This document shows, piece by piece, positions 59,541-64,000 of a stretch of DNA of 64,000 nucleotides. Both the position numbers and the translations under genes were made by a program. The stretch spans positions 1-64,000 of the forward strand of contig JASANG010002329.1 of NCBI GenBank assembly GCA_030248215.1, given 5' to 3'. Origin of the DNA: Enoplolaimus lenunculus (Eukaryota > Nematoda > Enoplea > Enoplida > Thoracostomopsidae). The notes below the pieces were generated by a model. That model made no database searches. It was not told the DNA's origin and saw only the letters and a program-made list of their open reading frames with translations. The first letter of the stretch is position 1; every line of letters starts with the position of its first letter.

Positions 59541-61173
59541 AGTATACTAACATTTTGCAAAGTAACCAAGATTTTGCACAAATAATGATAACAAATTAAA
59601 AATGACTGAATTTTTCTCATTGCACTTAAGAACATTCAATCATTGAAAGCTTAGGATGAATTTTGGCATAGACCGCATAACGTTGGCGTAAAAATAGAGA
59701 GTATTTGACTTGAAATTCGATTAAATATCAAAATCTGTCTAAACCAACAGATGAACTATGCTGTAAGTTGTTCTGCTCGCCGTGACTATACTTGGTTTTC
59801 AGACAAAGTGTAGCTTGTTAGTTGTTCAACTTAGGAGAGATATTTTGTGCAAAGTTTAACCATTAAATCCATAAAGAAAGCATAATAAGTCTGTTTTGAA
59901 TTACAGTCAGCAGGTTTGAGCGTTTTTTAGAGTTGGTTTGCCAGAAATGGTACGACTGACGAGAACCTTAATGGCTGTTTAGTTTCATAAACATAAGCAA
60001 ATATATGTCCACATGGCCATAGAAAAAATGTTACCAAGCGAATGACCGTACCACACAGGTGGAACTTATTGATTCCTTAGAGCTATACTTCTCGTGCGGC
60101 GCTGCCCGTCCGTCAACGTTAGCGACCCATTTTTCACTGTAGAAGCTTTACGGGTTTACGACAAAGCCATATTCTCAACTGTGTGTAGCAGCTATTACCA
60201 GTTAGCAACAGGTTTTCAAACACGCGAACGGCCATAACGATGGATCTGACATTTTGCACAACAGCGTAAGCTTAAAAGAAACAATGTGATAAATTTCGAA
60301 GGTCAGTATATCTTTGTTCAGCAGAAGTTATAAAAGCTACCAGCTAGCAATAGGTGTTACACACATTTGAGAACGTTATAACTGGGGCAGGTGGAACACG
60401 GTTTGTCCCATGTTGATTCGACGTCAACGTTAATATTCGGGCTCTTCTATCGAGTTAACAGACAAAACTAGAATGTCATGTGACATTGGCTTACAAACTA
60501 CCGCTTTCAAACATTAAAGTGTACAAGAGTCGGTATGCTGTGTGATACTGTCGGACATTTATGCGAATATCATATGATATTCTAAAATTCCAACGGATAT
60601 CATATGATTTTCAGCGGGAGAGTGTAATCTAATGGAAAAGACGGCAGATGCACAGTTGTGCTTTAAATACCAAATAAACCTACAAATCGTTTCCGACAAA
60701 AAATCGCTTAGAACGGCAGCTTCAGAATTAAAAATTTCAAATTTCAAATTCTGTATATGATATTCAACAGGGCACTTTGGCTATGTTATCTCAAGTATTC
60801 AGACATTTTAAATTATATCATATGATATCTGCAGACAATACCTCGAGCATCATGTGATATTGAAAAAGAAAGGTGACCCACACGTGATAATAGCATAAGC
60901 TGCCCAGTTATAACGTGAACCTCGCTAGACTACGGGCAAAAATGAATCGAAAGCTAACGTTATGCAAAACACATCAAACGTGCTCTATAACTTTCTTTTT
61001 TAACATTTTCTGATCTGGTCACTGGGCTTACATTCATCTGCAACCTTTACTGAGGTTCTATTATCATTTGTGTTTCGGATCGTAAAACAAATGATAATAC
61101 GTTTCTCCTAATCTTTGTTTTTACGGAATATATCTAAAATCTGTAGTAGTTGTCAATGGTTTCTGTACACAGG
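59541..61173. other. gene-free stretch with ATATCATATGATAT palindromes
   Basis: At 60567-60862 the palindrome ATATCATATGATAT and close variants occur five times. A fragment of the GC-rich TIR family is at 60080-60125. No gene supported. Confidence 0.5.
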
Positions 61174-61496
61174 TCGGTAGCCAGCTCAACATGCTGTGTT
61201 TAGCCGCAAAGCATCAAAGGATCATACAAATATTTTACACAGCTAACAAAGAAACTTTTCGTTGGGGGAATGCAAAATTTTTCCAAAGGGTTGTGCATGC
61301 TGCCACCAATCTCGCCACTCGCTTCTCTATATATACAAGATATACAGTTTTGTCTTTGGATTGTTCTCAATTTCCCTGTAGATTTAATGGTGAAACAACA
61401 GAAAAAACACAAGCCACATACGCGTGCCAACCTGGGCGTTCATTTTCATTGTTTGTATTTCAGTTGAAACCTGATGGTATTAGGCTTAGGTTCGAT

Positions 61497-61625
61497 ATAT
61501 ATATATATATATATTTACATATATATTTATTTATTTATTTATTTATATATATTTATTAATTTATTTATATATATATATTTATTTATTTATTTATATATGT
61601 TTATATACATATAGATATATAGATT
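61497..61625. repeat. TATATTTATTTA low-complexity tract
   Basis: TATATA and TTTATTTATTTA runs. Confidence 0.95.
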
Positions 61626-62002
61626 TATAGTTGACTAAAGGTTTGCCGGGCTTGTTTGATTCAATCAAAGTACGGGACGATCTAATTTCACTATTTTACT
61701 ATAGATTATTATGACTTAGATGTACCAAGAGCCCATAATGTTCTTTGTTCGACTGTTATCGAATACAACACAGCTGTTCGCAACACGGAACAGAACTGTT
61801 GTTAGGACACGAGCGTAGCCAAAGGGAGTTGATAAGAAGACGATGGTCTCTATTTGAAATATTTCAAAAAAGTTTGTTGGACTTAATACTGAAATGATCT
61901 CTGTTGTTTAGGTTACTTAGTTTACAACATGCGTTTGGGTTCTAGCTCTCTTAGCTCCTGAAATTTACTCTGAATATCTGGTACTAATGAAACTAAACAT
62001 AC

Positions 62003-62269
62003 ATATCGCAAGTAGGACATTTGTAGAGGGTTTAAAGCCTCGCTAGGGGCCACGGCAGAAAGGCCACGATGGTCGACACCAGAGGGATGACTCGCCATAT
62101 GTAAATTCGAACATGCATCGAAACGTGGCAATGTTGAAAGCTCGCGTTGGGATTTATTACTAAACTAGGGTCGTCTGAGCGTTTTGTTTTCTTTCGAACA
62201 CAAGGTGTCCTGGGTACTTCTGGATATAATGGCACACTTTTTAGTGCCACAATATTCGTCGTGTGTCAT
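62003..62269 (-). CDS. candidate 5' exon(s) of an unrecognised gene
   Basis: From ATG 62269 (MTHDEYCGTKKCAIISRS) the frame meets one TAG, then continues open (KSQRELSTLPRFDACSNLHM, SHPSGVDHRGLSAVAPSEA, NPLQMSYLRY) to a good donor (TAT|GTATGT at 62003). A 42-base GT...TTTAG segment spanning the TAG would restore the frame with matching phases, so a tiny intron is possible. A nonsense copy or an error is the alternative. No family recognised. It faces away from the plus-strand candidate exon ending at 63582. Confidence 0.35.
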
Positions 62270-62287
62270 GTCAAAAAATAATATTTC

Positions 62288-62536
62288 AGAAACGCACGGT
62301 GCCGCGCAGCGTCGCACTCAGCAGGACGCTGACGTGCGACGCATCTAAAATTTACCTTTGTTTGTGATGCACAGTACCGCGTGGTGCCGCAGTACGCCTT
62401 GCAGCGCGCAACAGTATTAGGCGGCATTGAACGGCTGCGAACAGCGGCGGTGGGTCACGCGTCGAAGCGTAAGGCGCCGAAAAGCATAGCGCCGTGCGGC
62501 TTTGCGCGGCACAGACAAGTATACCGAAACCCTTAA
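62288..62536. mobile_element. GC-rich element related to the AGGGTTGCGCTATACT family
   Basis: GC-rich blocks (GGTGCCGCGCAGCGTCGCAC, GCGCCGTGCGGCTTTGCGCG) with an end of ACAAGTATACCGAAACCCTTA. The left terminus is unclear. Confidence 0.5.
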
Positions 62537-63289
62537 CAGTGCGAGTTTCATCCCATTTGCTCTCAATTCAAAATCTCTGTCAGTCCCATGAGTGTTCTAT
62601 TTCGTGGATGTAAAATCAAAGGCGCTTCCGCTTGGGCATCGTAGCTCTTTATCTTGAGCTGAATTGAGATTTTACAATATTTGAGTTGGATGTGAGCAAT
62701 ACACAGAGGCGTATTTTATTTTTGCAGCAAAATTCATCTTAATTGACGGACACACGTGCAAGTGAATTTTTGTTCCGCCCACAAATTTAAAATATTTTTA
62801 AAAAATACGGACTTTTTTGAATTTTATTTACCTCTGTTTAAAATAAATGGATTTGCTCCTAGCGACTCGTGTGTGCGAATTATAAGTTTTAAAATGACCG
62901 TTCGTCCCGGTTTGCAATTTGAAATAATTTTCGCACATGTAATAACTTAAAATGTCTTCAAAAGTATGAACCCCTCCGAGATTTTTGGACCCAGCTAATA
63001 AACCTGCTCCGACATCTTTTGGATCCAGCCGATATATACGGTTTGTTACTGGGTCTCTTAACAGGGTTAATTTGAAGTTTTGTTTACGTTAAAATGATAA
63101 AAATGCGTTGATTTATTTTGACATAATTTTTTTATTTTAGAGAATTTGAAATGTATTTATAAAATCTTTGAACGTTTACTTAAAATGAAATTTGAACATA
63201 TAACAAAACGTCCTTTGAGACCAATATGTATTCCAGCTAACGTGTCATCATTATAAGTCTACAGTTACACGGCACTGGCTGTATATCTG
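62537..63289. other. intergenic stretch between divergent candidates
   Basis: AT-rich; no gene or element recognised. Confidence 0.35.
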
Positions 63290-63582
63290 TTGCTCGTTGT
63301 TTCAACTATGTTGTTGACTGATTTGCTTGTTTTATTTAAAATGTTGTATATAAGTTTGGATAAACTATCGGCGATTGGTGGAATTTCATCAATGAGTGGG
63401 CATCGGTTACTAGGTGCCGCAGCGGCGGAAGCTTTAATTTTACCAGAACCGGATATTGTTAACGTTGACGGAATTCGATCGATTTTGCTGGATCTGGAGT
63501 CCGGGGAAGCGCGCGCGTGTGGCCGGCTGTTAGAATTTGATCCTGTAACGAAACGAGCGTTTTTGTTTATGTTGAAAACGCA
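63290..63582 (+). CDS. candidate first coding exon of an unrecognised gene
   Basis: Open from in-frame ATGs (63290, 63308, 63341) to a consensus donor (ACGCA|GTAAGT, exon end 63582, leaving two bases over). The part after about 63356 is clearly protein-like: LDKLSAIGGISSMSGHRLLG, AAAAEALILPEPD, SILLDLESGEARACGRLLE, FDPVTKRAFLFMLKT. The hydrophobic region before it may be untranslated or a signal-like start; the third ATG gives the tidiest product. The GR(L)LEFDPVTKRAFL segment resembles a small beta-barrel strand pair, but I cannot name the family. Later exons would lie beyond the window. Confidence 0.5.
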
Positions 63583-63657
63583 GTAAGTTTAAACGTGGCG
63601 ATTCAGTAGGAATTTGAATAAGCTAATTTGGTGGAAACATTTTCAGTTACTATCTAT

Positions 63658-63882
63658 AACCCGTTCCTCCATACAATGTATATACACTATCAGCGACTAG
63701 CGTTTAGGAATTAATACATGTATGTTTAGTACAAATTCTCAACAAGACGTGAGAGCCTCTTCAAGCTCGAGCATTAAGCTCCAATAGCTGAGCTGTAATT
63801 GTCACCCATAAAGCCCGTGTTCAAATCATCGCTTGAAAATAAGTATCTGCTAATATTAAAAATATTCATGGAGGAAGGGGTT
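63658..63882 (+). mobile_element. TIR element enclosing a tRNA-like promoter
   Basis: Termini AACCCGTTCCTCCAT and ATGGAGGAAGGGGTT are inverted repeats, 225 bases apart. Inside: GACGTGAGAGCC, TAGCTGAGCTGTAATTG (A-box-like) and GTGTTCAAATC (B-box-like). Confidence 0.65.
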
Positions 63883-64000
63883 AATAAACGATCTAGTCCT
63901 TTTTGATTTTGGTCATCGACTAACTTGCCTACGGCCCTGACTAAACGCGTTTAAAACCTACCTTACCGTAAGTCAATTTTCATTTGCGGTTTGGTTTTGG

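Overview
This is a eukaryotic, AT-rich, repeat-dense contig, most likely from a nematode. The main protein gene found is split into about 25 small exons with acceptors of the form TTTTAG/TTTCAG. Another gene is a CHK-type (choline-kinase-like) kinase, a family that is expanded in nematodes and insects. The hexamer TTAGGC, the nematode telomere repeat, is scattered through the window inside small mobile elements. The long introns and heavy load of inverted-repeat elements suggest a lineage with a large genome; that placement is inference.

Layout. 0.5-0.9 kb (+) holds the 3' end of a small zinc-ribbon-like gene, which converges on the last exon of an unrecognised minus-strand gene (1.0-1.3 kb). 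1.4-3.7 kb is intergenic with tandem duplications and three short elements. 3.84-6.36 kb (+) is one long open reading frame for an 840-residue, mostly disordered protein ending in a coiled coil. 7.2-9.8 kb (-) is a three-exon, 418-residue CHK-type kinase whose splice phases all agree. 9.8-16.9 kb has no gene I can support and is packed with inverted-repeat elements, several nested. 16.9-35.2 kb (-) is a complete orthologue of EHBP1 (EH-domain-binding protein 1): NT-C2, CH domain, NPF motif, bMERB coiled coil and a C-terminal CaaX box. It was reassembled from 25 exons per transcript, all with compatible phases. Three candidate exons in its middle look like mutually exclusive cassettes. 35.2-61.9 kb is gene-poor, with satellites, microsatellites and many copies of about ten families of short inverted-repeat elements. 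61.9-63.6 kb has two unrecognised candidate gene ends facing away from each other.

Working together: the EHBP1 orthologue is expected to link Rab8/Rab10-type endosomes (bMERB) to actin (CH) and to EH-domain proteins (NPF). The other genes show no functional link to it; neighbours lie on both strands and nothing looks like an operon. The striking feature of the window is the variety of non-autonomous elements. Some carry telomere-like arrays, one carries a minisatellite grown from its own terminal repeat, and some enclose a tRNA-like promoter between inverted termini. No transposase, reverse transcriptase, CRISPR array or rRNA gene was seen.

All exon boundaries were placed by eye from splice consensus, phase agreement and recalled family sequence; no search was run.
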